From: Acidobacteriota bacterium
GTDB taxonomy: Bacteria > Acidobacteriota > Blastocatellia > UBA7656
Assembly: GCA_016201275.1 (NCBI GenBank)
Contig: JACQDB010000024.1
Span: forward strand, 1 to 64,000
Length of the DNA stretch: 64,000 nucleotides
Reading direction: 5' to 3'
The notes below the pieces were generated by a model that worked only from the letters and a program-made list of their open reading frames with translations, had not been told where the DNA came from and did not search any database. Below are positions 8,623-17,767 of this stretch, piece after piece (within the stretch, counting starts at the first letter, position 1; the number at the start of each line of letters is the position of its first letter). The translations under genes were made by a program, and so were the position numbers.

Positions 8623-10635
8623 TTACTTCGCGCCTGCTGCCGACACCGGATGGTACTCAACTATCTTTCCGGCGATGGCCGATGCGGCGACCGTGTAAGG
8701 CGATGCCAGATACATCTGACCGGGGCCGCTGCGTCCGGGGAAGTTGCGGTTCTGGGCGCTGATGACCACCTGCTCTTTTGATTTGCTGACGCCCGGCCCG
8801 GCGTTGATGCAAGCGCCGCAACTCGGCTCAATCACGGTCGCACCAACGGCGTTGAAAATCTCTATGTAGCCGCGCTCTTCGCAATGTTTTCGCACTTCCT
8901 GCGAACCGAATTGAATGTAACAGGCGGTGTCAGGGTGTACGCGCCTGCCTTGCGCCAAAGCGTCTTTGAAAACCCGTGCGTACATATCCATGTCTTCAAT
9001 CTTGCCCGCCGTGCAGGAGCCGCCATAGGCGATGTCCACTTTCACTTCTTCCATTAATTCATCAATGAACATACCGTTGCCGGGGTCGCCCGGTGTGGCA
9101 ATCATGGGGCGCAAGGCGCTGGCGTCTATGTCTATCGTCAAAGCGTATTCGGCATCCGCATCGCTGTGCATCCCTTCGCATAATTGCTCGGCTTCACGGC
9201 GCGACATTCCGCGCCCGATTAAAAACTCAACCGTCTTGTCATCCGCCGCCACGATGCCTGTGAAGGCTCCGACTTCGGCGGCCATGTTGGTCATGGTAGC
9301 GCGTTCATCAATGTTCAATTCGCTGACCGCCTCGCCAGTGTATTCGATAATCTTGCCGATGGCATCGCCGTTGCGAACCAGATCGGTTTTCAGTATCGCC
9401 AGCATGAAATCTTTAGCGGTGATGTTATTGGGCTTTTTGCCGTTGACACGCACACGCACCTGTTCCGGCACGCGCACGCGCACATCTTTAGTAATCCACG
9501 AATTGAAAATGTCCGTGGTGCCAACGCCGAACGCGACGCAGGCAATGGCTCCGGCGTGCGGCGTGTGCGAATCACTGCCGATGATGAGTTGTCCCGGCTG
9601 CGCGTAGTTTTGCAAAATCAAACTGTGACAGATCGCTTCCGAACCTTTGCGGTCGGGGAGTCCACCGTGCAAACGCACGTTCTGTTTACGCGCAAAATCT
9701 TCCTGCTTCCGCATCAGTTGATGAGCCAAATCCAACAAGCCCATAGCGCGTCTTTCGGGCGGCATCACGTCATCGAGAAAGGTCAAATGATCTTGAAAGA
9801 AATAGACTGACGAAGGGTCGTTGATCGGGTCTTCACCAACCAGTTGTTCATAAAAAATCGCCGCCATAGGGGTGACGTATTCGTGGCTGAAGCGTATGTC
9901 GGTTTTGACAAAGCCAGTGTCGCCGGGTTTGACTGCCGCGACTCCGATAGCGTCTTTCGATAAATCTGTCACGAAGTGACGCGCAAAGATTTTTTCCGCC
10001 AGCGTCATCGGGCGCTTTGCAGTGGCGATGTCGGGCGGCGTAACTTTGCCTTGCAGACGGGCGAGATTGTAATTGAACAGGCCGCCGTATTCGATGATCT
10101 GCCGGGTGATGTCATCTTCGCCGCGTGTGAATTCTTCGAGGGCGATCTCTTCGCCACGGGCGACGCGCTCCAGCACGGCGAAATTGGTAGAGGTGAGCAA
10201 GCCCAGGTTCTGGCAATTCTGTTTGTAGATGCGCTCGATATTTTCAGCGACGACCAAGCGTATGCCAGCAGCGATTTCGGCATACGGCGATTGTTCGCGG
10301 CTCGAACCTTTGCCGCGCCGTTTGCCGGAGACCGCCGCAATGAAGCCGCCATGTTTTACCTCGTGGCGTTTGATGGGAAATTCATCGCCGCATTTCAAAC
10401 CGGTATAGACGAATTCGCCCAAGGTTTCGTCGAAGTGATAACAGATATACGCGGGAGTGATTTCATCCGTAGAAATATCATGGCGAAGCGCGTGCGAGTT
10501 GTTCACGTCGAGGTCTGCGCCTTCGAGTTGTTGCCGAATAAGCGTCGGGTCTTCAGTAAGAAAAAGTATGCGCCCGGTGAACTGCACGTGTGCGGGACGC
10601 TTTTCGACGTTTCGAGCCAGTAAGCTTTTCATCAT
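8623..10635 (-). CDS. Aconitase-family hydro-lyase with N-terminal swivel domain
   Basis: A 670-residue iron-sulfur hydro-lyase. Unusually, the LeuD/domain-4-like swivel comes first (about 15-185, with KRRGKGSSREQSPYAE). The LeuC-like catalytic part follows (about 230-660, with GSDSHTPHAGAIACVAFGVG, GGSCTAGKIEDMD, EPSCGACINAGPG and RNFPGRSGPG). All three cluster cysteines are present (SCT and CGAC), so it is probably active. In standard AcnA the swivel is C-terminal; AcnB has it N-terminal but behind a HEAT domain that is missing here. Start: the longer frame begins at 10692, but GAGGTG lies six bases before the ATG at 10635. The substrate could be citrate, isopropylmalate or a related acid. 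Confidence 0.82.
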   Translation of the reverse strand: MMKSLLARNVEKRPAHVQFTGRILFLTEDPTLIRQQLEGADLDVNNSHALRHDISTDEITPAYICYHFDETLGEFVYTGLKCGDEFPIKRHEVKHGGFIAAVSGKRRGKGSSREQSPYAEIAAGIRLVVAENIERIYKQNCQNLGLLTSTNFAVLERVARGEEIALEEFTRGEDDITRQIIEYGGLFNYNLARLQGKVTPPDIATAKRPMTLAEKIFARHFVTDLSKDAIGVAAVKPGDTGFVKTDIRFSHEYVTPMAAIFYEQLVGEDPINDPSSVYFFQDHLTFLDDVMPPERRAMGLLDLAHQLMRKQEDFARKQNVRLHGGLPDRKGSEAICHSLILQNYAQPGQLIIGSDSHTPHAGAIACVAFGVGTTDIFNSWITKDVRVRVPEQVRVRVNGKKPNNITAKDFMLAILKTDLVRNGDAIGKIIEYTGEAVSELNIDERATMTNMAAEVGAFTGIVAADDKTVEFLIGRGMSRREAEQLCEGMHSDADAEYALTIDIDASALRPMIATPGDPGNGMFIDELMEEVKVDIAYGGSCTAGKIEDMDMYARVFKDALAQGRRVHPDTACYIQFGSQEVRKHCEERGYIEIFNAVGATVIEPSCGACINAGPGVSKSKEQVVISAQNRNFPGRSGPGQMYLASPYTVAASAIAGKIVEYHPVSAAGAK

Positions 10636-10809
10636 GAATGACACCTCAGAAAGAGATAAACGAGAACGGTTATTGAGTAATAAATCCGCCATCAGTTAAA
10701 CCATATCTTACCTTGCAGAAGGCGTTTTGACAAAAGCGTGGACTAAGAGATTCGGACTGGAAGGCAAGATTCTAATAGCCTAAGATTAAGCAAACAGTTA
10801 GGAGGCACT

Positions 10810-11664
10810 ATGCAACGATTCGAGAAAGACGACCACACGATATTCTGGGGTGATGCCTTAGAGGTGTTGGCAAAAGAGATACCGGACAAGTCTGTTGATT
10901 TACTCTTTGCCGACCCGCCTTATAACATCGGCAAGAGTTTTAACGGCACCAAAGAGAAGTGGCTTTCAGAAGAAGATTATCTCGAATGGAGTTATCAGTG
11001 GCTCGCTCTCTGTTTGAACAAATTAAAAGACACCGGCAGTTTTTATGTGATGACGGCGACGCAGAATATGCCGCATTATGATTTATATTTGCGAAAGAGA
11101 CTTCATGTTTTGTCCCGCATTATCTGGTATTACGATAGCTCAGGCGTGCAAGCAAAAAATTATTTCGGCTCCATGTACGAGCCAATCTTGTTTGGCGTCA
11201 AGGATAAAAACAACTACACCTTTAACGCCCAAGAGATTTTGGTGGAAGCGAAAAGTGGCGCGAAGCGCAAGCTGATTGATTATCGCAAACCAGTTCCTGC
11301 GCTCTACAATTCTGAAAAAGTGCCGGGCAATGTTTGGCAGTTCCCGCGCGTCCGCTACCGAATGGAGGAATATGAAAATCATCCGACGCAAAAGCCTGTT
11401 GCCTTGCTGGAAAGAATTATCAAAGCCAGTTCAAACATCGGCGATGTGGTGCTTGATCCTTTTGCTGGAACCTTCACGACTTCATCGGTCGCGAAAATGT
11501 TGGGGCGAAAATCCATTGCCATTGAGGTAGAAGAAGCCTACCTGAAAATCGGCTTGCGACGGCTGCAAATCAGTAGCCACTACAAAGGCGAAGAACTGCA
11601 ACGCGAGCCAAAGGTCTATGAAAAAAACACGACTCATATACCGACTCTCTTTGAGGCGTTCTGA
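10810..11664 (+). CDS. YhdJ-like adenine-N6 DNA methyltransferase
   Basis: A 284-residue beta-type methyltransferase. The catalytic motif IV DPPY is at 35-38 and motif I (DPFAGTFTT) at 216-224, i.e. after it. HPTQKP (191-196) is the usual mark before motif I. The order and the segments YDSSGVQAK, LIDYRK and KVPGNVWQFPRVRY match my memory of E. coli YhdJ, which methylates ATGCAT. Motif I has TFTT where many enzymes have GSGTT. It starts at an ATG after AGGAGG and ends where the next gene begins (stop 11664, ATG 11665), so both are one transcript. Unlike the solitary YhdJ, it has a nuclease-like partner, making a type II restriction-modification system likely. Confidence 0.85.
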   Translation: MQRFEKDDHTIFWGDALEVLAKEIPDKSVDLLFADPPYNIGKSFNGTKEKWLSEEDYLEWSYQWLALCLNKLKDTGSFYVMTATQNMPHYDLYLRKRLHVLSRIIWYYDSSGVQAKNYFGSMYEPILFGVKDKNNYTFNAQEILVEAKSGAKRKLIDYRKPVPALYNSEKVPGNVWQFPRVRYRMEEYENHPTQKPVALLERIIKASSNIGDVVLDPFAGTFTTSSVAKMLGRKSIAIEVEEAYLKIGLRRLQISSHYKGEELQREPKVYEKNTTHIPTLFEAF

Positions 11665-12768
11665 ATGAAACACTCATTCACAGAGACCATTTTTCAAATA
11701 CTGGAGTCATTCTTCGGCGCACCGGCGGAAGAAGTATTTGAGCAGAGCCAATTGCTTCAATACATCAATTTCAAAACGCGCTCTGCAAATCGCGGCTCTA
11801 AAGCTAGAGGCAGTTTTGCCAATCTCTACGCCATCTACGTTTTGCTAGAAGACTACATAACCAGAGGTTTCCATAAAAGAGGCAATTATGCCAACTATGA
11901 AGGCGCAATGTTTGGGCAACTCTTCAAGCGACAAAGAGAACTGTCTTTCGGAAGCAAATTGCAGAACCACGCGCTGAATCATCGCTTGAATGAAGAATTT
12001 CGTAAGTTCTTTCCTCAATCTGAAATCTTGCCAATCTTGAGAGATGTGGAAAGAAACAGATATTGGATCAACGAGAATCTGTTGAAAATTAAAGTTGACA
12101 GGAAAACTCGAAATATTGCTCCTGCCGTAATCGCCATCATTGAAGCTTACATCACGACAAAGAGAAGCGCCTTTGAAAGCTTTATCGAAACCTGTGAGCA
12201 ATTGAAAAATGTTTCAGCAGGGAGCGAGAAAGATGTCGAGAAATTCATTACAGATTTACTGGCTCCAAACATTGATGCACGACTCTTTGAAATTGTTAGC
12301 TTTGCAATTTTGAAATACTACTATCACGATCAAGTTGTCTATTTTGGATTTGCCAGAAACCGTATAGAGGCACTGCCTCTCAGTCTTTACAAAACTGGAA
12401 GAACCAACGCTAACGATGGCGGCATTGATTTTGTTATGAAGCCATTAGGTCGGTTCTTTCAGGTGACAGAAACGCTCGATGTCAGAAAGTATTTTCTGGA
12501 TATAGATAAGCTTGAGAAGTATCCCCTCTCTTTTGTTATCAAGTCGGAAGAAGAGATTAGCGCGTTGCAAAACAAACTCGAAGCCAATGCCAGAAAGCAA
12601 TATCCAGTTGATGCGATTAGCAAAAAGTATCTCTCTTGTGTGGAAGAAATTATCAAGGTGCCGACCCTGAAAGAGCGATTGCAAGAGGCAAAGCAACAGG
12701 GCTATTTGTCGAAGATTCTTGATGAAATAATCCGGCAGAGCCGCGTGGAGTTCAACTACGAAGAATAA
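11665..12768 (+). CDS. Candidate type II restriction endonuclease
   Basis: A 367-residue protein translated directly after the methyltransferase. No family was recognised with certainty. A PD-(D/E)xK-like arrangement can be read: E209 in FEIVSFAIL, D255 in GRTNANDGGIDFV and Q266VTE269, where Q replaces the usual E/D before the lysine position. The GGxDF...FQV pattern is common in Mrr-like and several type II nucleases. The N-terminal two thirds are helical and Lys/Arg-rich, fitting DNA binding. It is less GC-rich than the neighbouring housekeeping genes, a hint of transfer. Gene order and spacing are the main reason for the call. If the partner methylates ATGCAT, this enzyme should cut that site. 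Confidence 0.65.
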   Translation: MKHSFTETIFQILESFFGAPAEEVFEQSQLLQYINFKTRSANRGSKARGSFANLYAIYVLLEDYITRGFHKRGNYANYEGAMFGQLFKRQRELSFGSKLQNHALNHRLNEEFRKFFPQSEILPILRDVERNRYWINENLLKIKVDRKTRNIAPAVIAIIEAYITTKRSAFESFIETCEQLKNVSAGSEKDVEKFITDLLAPNIDARLFEIVSFAILKYYYHDQVVYFGFARNRIEALPLSLYKTGRTNANDGGIDFVMKPLGRFFQVTETLDVRKYFLDIDKLEKYPLSFVIKSEEEISALQNKLEANARKQYPVDAISKKYLSCVEEIIKVPTLKERLQEAKQQGYLSKILDEIIRQSRVEFNYEE

Positions 12769-12822
12769 AGGTTGATTAAAATTCTCCTTGAGATTCAAGA
12801 CGAATCAGCTAGTGAAAATAGG

Positions 12823-13077
12823 TAACTAGCCAGCCTTTTTGTGAAAGTTGAATTCTGTGCGGCTGTGCCGCTTTGATGTGCGGAGAGTCTGCGACTCTCC
12901 GGTAGCTTTGCCACTCTTTTTCGCGGCTCTGCCGCACAGGAGGCTACGCCTCAGAAAAGCTTGGAGGCAGAAGCTCACGGGCGGCGCAGCCGCGAAAGTT
13001 GGGAGCGCAGCTTACGGAAAGGCAGAGCCTATCCGCACATCAAAGCGGCACAGCCGCAATCACTGGCTGGGCAATTA
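12823..13077. repeat. Composite palindromic element (TAACTAGCCAGCC ends), copy 2
   Basis: The outer ends TAACTAGCCAGCC and GGCTGGGCAATTA enclose perfect 25-bp arms (12859-12883 and 13033-13057, GCGGCTGTGCCGCTTTGATG...). The interior is a chain of short GC-rich hairpins. The 87-codon frame across it is low-complexity translation of the palindrome, not a gene. It fills the 350-bp gap before the kinase. Confidence 0.65.
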
Positions 13078-13119
13078 CAAAATAGACTCTATCTCTGAGA
13101 GCAGGATTTGAGGTCTGCA

Positions 13120-14331
13120 ATGATTGGACAGACCGTTTCTCACTATCGCGTCATTGACTATTTGGGTTCGGGCAGCCTGGGAGAGGTTTATCTGGCGCAA
13201 GACGAGCGCCTGCAGCGTCGGGTGGCGCTCAAAATTCTCCGCTCAAGATTGACCACCGATCAAGCCTGCTTGCTACGCCTTCAACAAGAAGCGCAAACCG
13301 CTTCGGCGCTCTCGCATCCCAACATCCTTACCATCTTCGACATCGGAGAAAGCGATTCTATACATTTCATGGCAAGCGAATTTGTTGAAGGTCAGACCCT
13401 GCGCCATATTCAAAAAGACGCGCCGTGGGATTTGTCGGAGGCAATAGATGTTGTGCTGCAAATCGCTGCAGGACTTGCCGCCGCCCACCAAGCGGGCATC
13501 GTCCATTGCGACATCAAGCCCGATAACCTCATGCGAGGCCGCGATGGCGTAGTGAAGATTTTGGATTTCGGTATCGCCAGACTCTTTGAAAAACCAAACG
13601 ATATGCTGCTTGCCGCGACTGCAAATCTGGCTTTGACAGAGAATGAAATCACCGGCACGGCGCTCTATATGTCGCCTGAGCAAGTGCGCGGCGAAAGCCT
13701 TGATGCCAGAACCGACATCTTCAGTTTGGGCGTCGTGCTGTATGAAATGCTCTGTGGACGAAGACCTTTTGAAGGCGACAACGTGGCGCAGGTTTTTCAA
13801 GCGATCCTCCATGAAGAGCCGTTGACGCTCAGTCATTTTCGCGAGGATGTGCCGCTCGCATTGGAAGCCATCATCCGCACCACGTTGGAAAAAAATCGCC
13901 AGGCGCGATACCCCTCCATCAAACCATTGATTGCCGAACTGCAACACTTGAAAAGCCAACTACGCCTTGCTTGTGCCAGCCCGACCGCCGACGCCATAGA
14001 CCACCACGTTGGAAATTATCAAGCCGCCACCAACCTTGCGTCCGCCAACTTTGTTGAAGCAGGAGGGTCAGAAACAGTGACGTGGAAGGGCAGCCGCCGA
14101 CAAAACTTTGTTTGGCAACAGCGCAAGCGATTGGTAGCGACGGGCATGGCAGCCTGGCTGTTGATGGCGTTTGATCTGCTCTTTATTCAACCGCAAGGAG
14201 GCGAGCGCATCAGAGACGCGGCGCGGTTGCTGCTTGGCGCGATGTGCTTGACGCTTGTGGTTACGGCGCGGCGCAAGCCGAGGAGCGGTTTTCAAGCTCT
14301 GCCCCAAGTTTTGTCTTGCCAGAGATATTGA
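13120..14331 (+). CDS. Ser/Thr protein kinase, non-RD, with C-terminal membrane anchor
   Basis: A 403-residue Hanks-type kinase. The Gly loop GSGSLG is at 16-21, the ATP lysine K38 in VALKIL, the catalytic loop HCDIKPDN at 129-136, DFG at 149-151 and the SPEQVRGE activation segment near 190. The HRD arginine is replaced by Cys, so this is a non-RD kinase, usually not controlled by activation-loop phosphorylation. Two hydrophobic segments near 345-390 (AAWLLMAFDLLF, LLLGAMCLTLVV) suggest the kinase domain faces the cytoplasm, anchored at its C-terminus. There is no PASTA or TPR sensor. The ATG at 13120 with GAGG six bases upstream is preferred over TTG at 13108. The neighbouring gene is a convergent diguanylate cyclase. 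Confidence 0.88.
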   Translation: MIGQTVSHYRVIDYLGSGSLGEVYLAQDERLQRRVALKILRSRLTTDQACLLRLQQEAQTASALSHPNILTIFDIGESDSIHFMASEFVEGQTLRHIQKDAPWDLSEAIDVVLQIAAGLAAAHQAGIVHCDIKPDNLMRGRDGVVKILDFGIARLFEKPNDMLLAATANLALTENEITGTALYMSPEQVRGESLDARTDIFSLGVVLYEMLCGRRPFEGDNVAQVFQAILHEEPLTLSHFREDVPLALEAIIRTTLEKNRQARYPSIKPLIAELQHLKSQLRLACASPTADAIDHHVGNYQAATNLASANFVEAGGSETVTWKGSRRQNFVWQQRKRLVATGMAAWLLMAFDLLFIQPQGGERIRDAARLLLGAMCLTLVVTARRKPRSGFQALPQVLSCQRY

Positions 14332-14488
14332 ACCAGCGGCGGGCGCGAGGGTTGATAAAAAAAGCAGGCCAAATAAAGTCAAGGGTACAAAAGCCGTTCG
14401 TGTTTTCACCCCAGTATCCTTTTGGTGAATGAAAGTTAGGCACCCCTGAAGCAAAGCCCTGCCAGACGAGATAAAGGTCTGTGCCGCA

Positions 14489-16078
14489 TCAGCCGCGAAT
14501 ACAATTTCGACCGTCGTTTTTGGCCTGATAGAGGCGTTCGTCTGCAATCGCCATGAGGCGGCTTTCTTCCAGTTCCGCGCCACAAAGAGCAGCGACCCCC
14601 AGGCTTGCGGTAATCGTAAGCCCACGCTGTTGCAAGGATGCGGAACTCGCGGATGAGGAGATGGCATTCTGAATGCGTTGCGCCACCTGGATAGCACCGG
14701 AAGCATCGGTCTGCGGGAGAAGCAGCGCCAGCTCTTCCCCGCCCAGTCGTGCGGCGATGTCGCTCTCTCGTTTCACAGTCTTTAGAGCTTCGGCCACAAG
14801 AACGAGAACCTCGTCACCGATGGCGTGCCCGTGCGTATCGTTGATCCTTTTGAAATGATCCAAGTCCAGCATCACCAAGCCAAGCGGGCTTTCGCTTCGA
14901 TGCGTGCGCGCGATCTCCTCGCGCAAGCGAATCATGAAGTAACGACGGTTGGAAAGCCCTGTCAGTTCATCGGTATGTGCCAGAGTTTGCAGCTTCTGAT
15001 TGGCAAGTTCCAGAGCGGCACGGGCCTCGGCTAATTCTCGTTCATTTCGTTTGCGCTCGGTGATATCGCGCAGCACCAGTAGTCTCCCTTGCCTTAACTC
15101 CCCGTGCGAACCCAGAAGGGTTTGTCGAACGTCGTAGATCCGTCGTTCACCTTCATGACTCGTCCATTCCACCTCCGTCGAGTCAGTGCGAACCGGTAGC
15201 GAAACTCCGGGGAGGATTTCCGTGAGTGAGCGACCGATTGCCTGCGCTGGTGTCAAGGCGATCAAGGCTTCTGCCGCAGGGTTCATATCCACCAGACGAT
15301 CCTCTTCATCCAGCGCCAATACGGCGTCGCTCATTGATGCAATGACCGCACTGCGCGCAACCGGCACAAGATCGAAGAGCCGGAAACGGTACAAAGCCAG
15401 GAACAGCAATCCAGAAGAGAGAGCCATCGCCGCCGGAGTCGGATCAATGACCATTTGCTGGCCCTTGAACAAATACAGAAGATTGCCAGCCGCAACCATA
15501 ACGACGGTTGAAACCACAGTCATAATCTGCAAAGTGAAGCGCTTTTGTGATTGCCCTAGCCTCCAGATCAACATCACAGTTCCGGCGAAAACAAGGGCGT
15601 ACTGAAAGATCGAATGAGCCAGAAACCAAGGACCATATTCGATCCGTGTTCCATAAAAATCACCAACCCTTTTCAGCGTGATGCTGCGCCAGAAGAGATG
15701 ATGCGACTCATTGGTCAAAATTACGATCAAAGAGATGAACTGCAATCCAAACAGGAAAGCAGGAAAACTTTTCCGGGAGAATATCTTGTTGCTGGTGTAG
15801 GCTGAAGAAAAGCAGAAGAAAGTGGGCGACATCGTGAGTATGCCAAGATACTGCACCCGGATGCAGACCAGCTTGGCTTCAAGGGGCAGGACGCCGATGA
15901 TGACGACCTCCATAGCGCACCAAAGAGAAATCGCTGCCAACATGATCATGAACCAGCCAGCCCCGCGCCCTTGCCCACGCCGTCCTCGAATCATCGCCAT
16001 CAGCGTAAGGGCGATCAACGAAGTGATAGCGCCTGCAAGCATATAGGGCGTCCAGACCCACTCGATTTGAGCCATCAT
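14489..16078 (-). CDS. Membrane diguanylate cyclase: 7TM-type sensor, PAS, GGDEF
   Basis: It makes c-di-GMP from two GTP. From the ATG at 16078 come seven or so hydrophobic helices (about 1-230, a histidine-kinase-type 7TM sensor). A PAS domain follows (SMSDAVLALDEEDRLVDMNPAAEALI ... LRDITERK), then a short coiled coil and a GGDEF domain. The active site is GGEEL. RESD five residues before it is a full inhibitory I-site, so product inhibition is expected. The longer frame begins at 16285, but its first 69 residues do not fit the sensor; GGAAGG before the tandem ATGs at 16078/16075 decides the start. It ends close to the convergent kinase gene. Confidence 0.85.
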   Translation of the reverse strand: MMAQIEWVWTPYMLAGAITSLIALTLMAMIRGRRGQGRGAGWFMIMLAAISLWCAMEVVIIGVLPLEAKLVCIRVQYLGILTMSPTFFCFSSAYTSNKIFSRKSFPAFLFGLQFISLIVILTNESHHLFWRSITLKRVGDFYGTRIEYGPWFLAHSIFQYALVFAGTVMLIWRLGQSQKRFTLQIMTVVSTVVMVAAGNLLYLFKGQQMVIDPTPAAMALSSGLLFLALYRFRLFDLVPVARSAVIASMSDAVLALDEEDRLVDMNPAAEALIALTPAQAIGRSLTEILPGVSLPVRTDSTEVEWTSHEGERRIYDVRQTLLGSHGELRQGRLLVLRDITERKRNERELAEARAALELANQKLQTLAHTDELTGLSNRRYFMIRLREEIARTHRSESPLGLVMLDLDHFKRINDTHGHAIGDEVLVLVAEALKTVKRESDIAARLGGEELALLLPQTDASGAIQVAQRIQNAISSSASSASLQQRGLTITASLGVAALCGAELEESRLMAIADERLYQAKNDGRNCIRG

Positions 16079-16502
16079 CAGGTGACCTTCCCGTTCAGTG
16101 ATGAAATACCATACTTCTGGTTGGGCAATATAGCCGTTTCCCTTGTCATAGCTCCCTGAGCTGTCTGCGGGTAACTTCAGAGTTCTGAGAGCCACAAAAA
16201 CATACTTCTTTTGGTCAGCATCAAAATAGAGTCGTCCATTGCCCATAGACGACCTTCTGGAATTATCTTCAGGCTCGCCTGGCATTCCTGACTTAATTCA
16301 GCAATGCCTTCATGCGTGCCGCCTCAAATTTGATTGTTGGCGTCAACTCGACTCGTTTTTAACGCGCCTGAGTCTATGGCTGAGAAGATGTATCTTACAC
16401 CATAAACTTTTCTGTTTCAGGTTCACGCGAATGAAAAAAATGGTGGTGATAAGCATATAAGGCTGGCCGCAAGGAGCGCAAGCGAGACGCTTGCGCTCCT
16501 TG

Positions 16503-17005
16503 CTAAAGCAATGCGCCTTCGTGTCGGAGCAGCCAAAGCTTGCGCTCAAGCCCTACCGCATAGCCCGTCAGTGAAGCCTTGGCTCCGGCCACACGATGAC
16601 AAGGCAAGACAAGGGCAATCGGGTTGAGCGCATTGCTCATGCCGACGGCGCGTGTGGCTTTCGGCTTGCCAATTTTGCCCCAAGCTGCGAATCAGTGAAG
16701 GTCTGCCCCCTAGGAATTTCACGCAACGCCTGCCACACCTGTGGTTGAAAGGCTGTGCCGCCAAGGTTGACCGGAATCGCCTCAAGGCTGGTGAAATCCC
16801 CGGCTAAATAATTCTTGACGCAAGTGCTGAAGCCCGACGGGTCATCAACTTGCTTTAACTCTGCCTCGGCATAGCGACGTTTGAGCAATTTCATCAGGCG
16901 CTCTTCATAGCCTGCAAAATCGAGGGCGCACATTTTGCCTTCGTCAACGACGATAATGATTTTGCCAATCGGCGATGGAATACTATCCATCAATAATTCT
17001 TTCAT
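16503..17005 (-). pseudogene. ogt: Methylated-DNA-protein cysteine methyltransferase, frameshifted
   Basis: Ogt removes alkyl groups from O6-methylguanine to its own cysteine. The frame from 17005 (MKELLMDSIPSPIGKIIIVV) runs through FQPQVWQALREIPRGQTF and then goes out of frame. The active-site part continues in another frame: KIGKPKATRAVGMSNALNP, then ALVLPCHRVAGAKASLTGYA, with the stop at 16503-16505. Adding one A (T on the plus strand) to the four-base run at 16673-16676 restores one continuous protein of about 166 residues. AAGGAGAG precedes the start. It is either a fresh mutation or a homopolymer sequencing error; all catalytic residues are intact after the shift. Confidence 0.85.
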
Positions 17006-17040
17006 TATGTCTCTCCTTTGGTTGCGTGTTTTTCTGTAAC

Positions 17041-17142
17041 TACAGCGTGTCGCATAAATGAATGTTTTGCCTAGATATTGTGCGTGTTGATTTAATCATC
17101 CACAACATATAGACAATTGCTGGAATTCTGCGACACGCTCTA
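17041..17142. mobile_element. MITE-like element family A, copy 2
   Basis: A 102-bp element with ends TACAGCGTGTCGCA and TGCGACACGCTCTA, in the opposite orientation to copies 1 and 3 (the core reads CTAGATATTGTGCGTG). It lies directly upstream of ogt. Confidence 0.75.
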
Positions 17143-17210
17143 CCTCCCCAGCCAGTGATTGCGGCACCGCCGCACAGCATTCAACTCTCACAATCAGGCT
17201 GGGATAGTTA
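17141..17210. repeat. Short CCCAGCC-ended palindromic element, copy 3
   Basis: It runs from CTCCCCAGCC to GGCTGGGATAGTTA with a GCGGCACCGCCGC hairpin inside. It joins the family A copy at its terminal TA, the same arrangement as at 5432. Confidence 0.5.
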
Positions 17211-17629
17211 AGGCTTTTGCAAAAAATATCCAATAAACTGAAGTTTGTCAGACTTCGCTTAACTTCATACCATTGGCCTGAAGGCGAGACTACGAAACTC
17301 CTCTCCTCGTCAAACCCGCTTTGCAACGCGAATTCACCAATGAATTCGGCGAAAAAGTCTTTCGCGTCGAAAGCCGCGACGCCTTTTTGTAGATCTGCGA
17401 ACGCGCCGCGCATCACCCGCTGCTGGCGTAGGAAATTGTCGGCGCAGGCGTGGACAGCTTCTATTCGTTGTGCAGTTACATAGGCCGTGACCGGCAGGCC
17501 AAAGGCGTTTTCGTAAGTCGCAAGCTCGAACAGTATCCGCCGGATTTCGGCTCCGCCTGCCTCGTTGAGGCGTGCTACGTTGGCGAGATTGTCGCACGCG
17601 GTGTCGCCGTGTTTTGAAGAACGGCAATA
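17211..17629 (-). pseudogene. Fragment of an unidentified protein gene
   Basis: An open frame of about 138 codons runs on the minus strand from a TAA at 17630 into the element at 17210. It has protein-like composition: DTACDNLANVARLNEAGGAE, FELATYENAFGLPVTAYVTA, RVMRGAFADLQKGVAAFDAK, FIGEFALQSGFDEERSFVV. No start codon occurs until GTG-ATG at 17416. The end is cut by the repeats at 17141-17210, so both ends seem lost. I do not recognise the family. The plus-strand frame across it has two stops and is less convincing. Confidence 0.4.
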
Positions 17630-17693
17630 TTATTGCGCCTGCTGAGTTGACGCACTGGTGTGAATGCGACCGAAAAACTTTTTGCCACAAAAA

Positions 17694-17738
17694 CACCAAG
17701 GCACACAAAAAATTCTTGGTGTTCTTGGTGCCTTGGTG
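17694..17738. repeat. CACCAAGGCAC inverted repeat
   Basis: 11-bp arms (17694-17704, 17728-17738) lie inside a wider TTGCCAC...GTGGCAA palindrome just beyond the GH44 stop codon. It may serve as a transcript end but lacks a clean T tract. Confidence 0.45.
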
Positions 17739-17767
17739 GCAAAAATCGAGTCGCGTCCGCTGGCAAG

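Noticed and set aside
9032-9607. 191-codon frame on the plus strand
   Set aside because: Opposite the aconitase-family gene; composition is Ser/Thr/Met-rich and not protein-like.
12848-13111. 87-codon frame before the kinase
   Set aside because: It translates a perfect palindrome and its hairpins; arms explain the open frame.
17280-17617. Plus-strand frame with PALQREFTNEFGEKVFRVES
   Set aside because: It is interrupted by two stops; the opposite strand is open over the same stretch with better composition.
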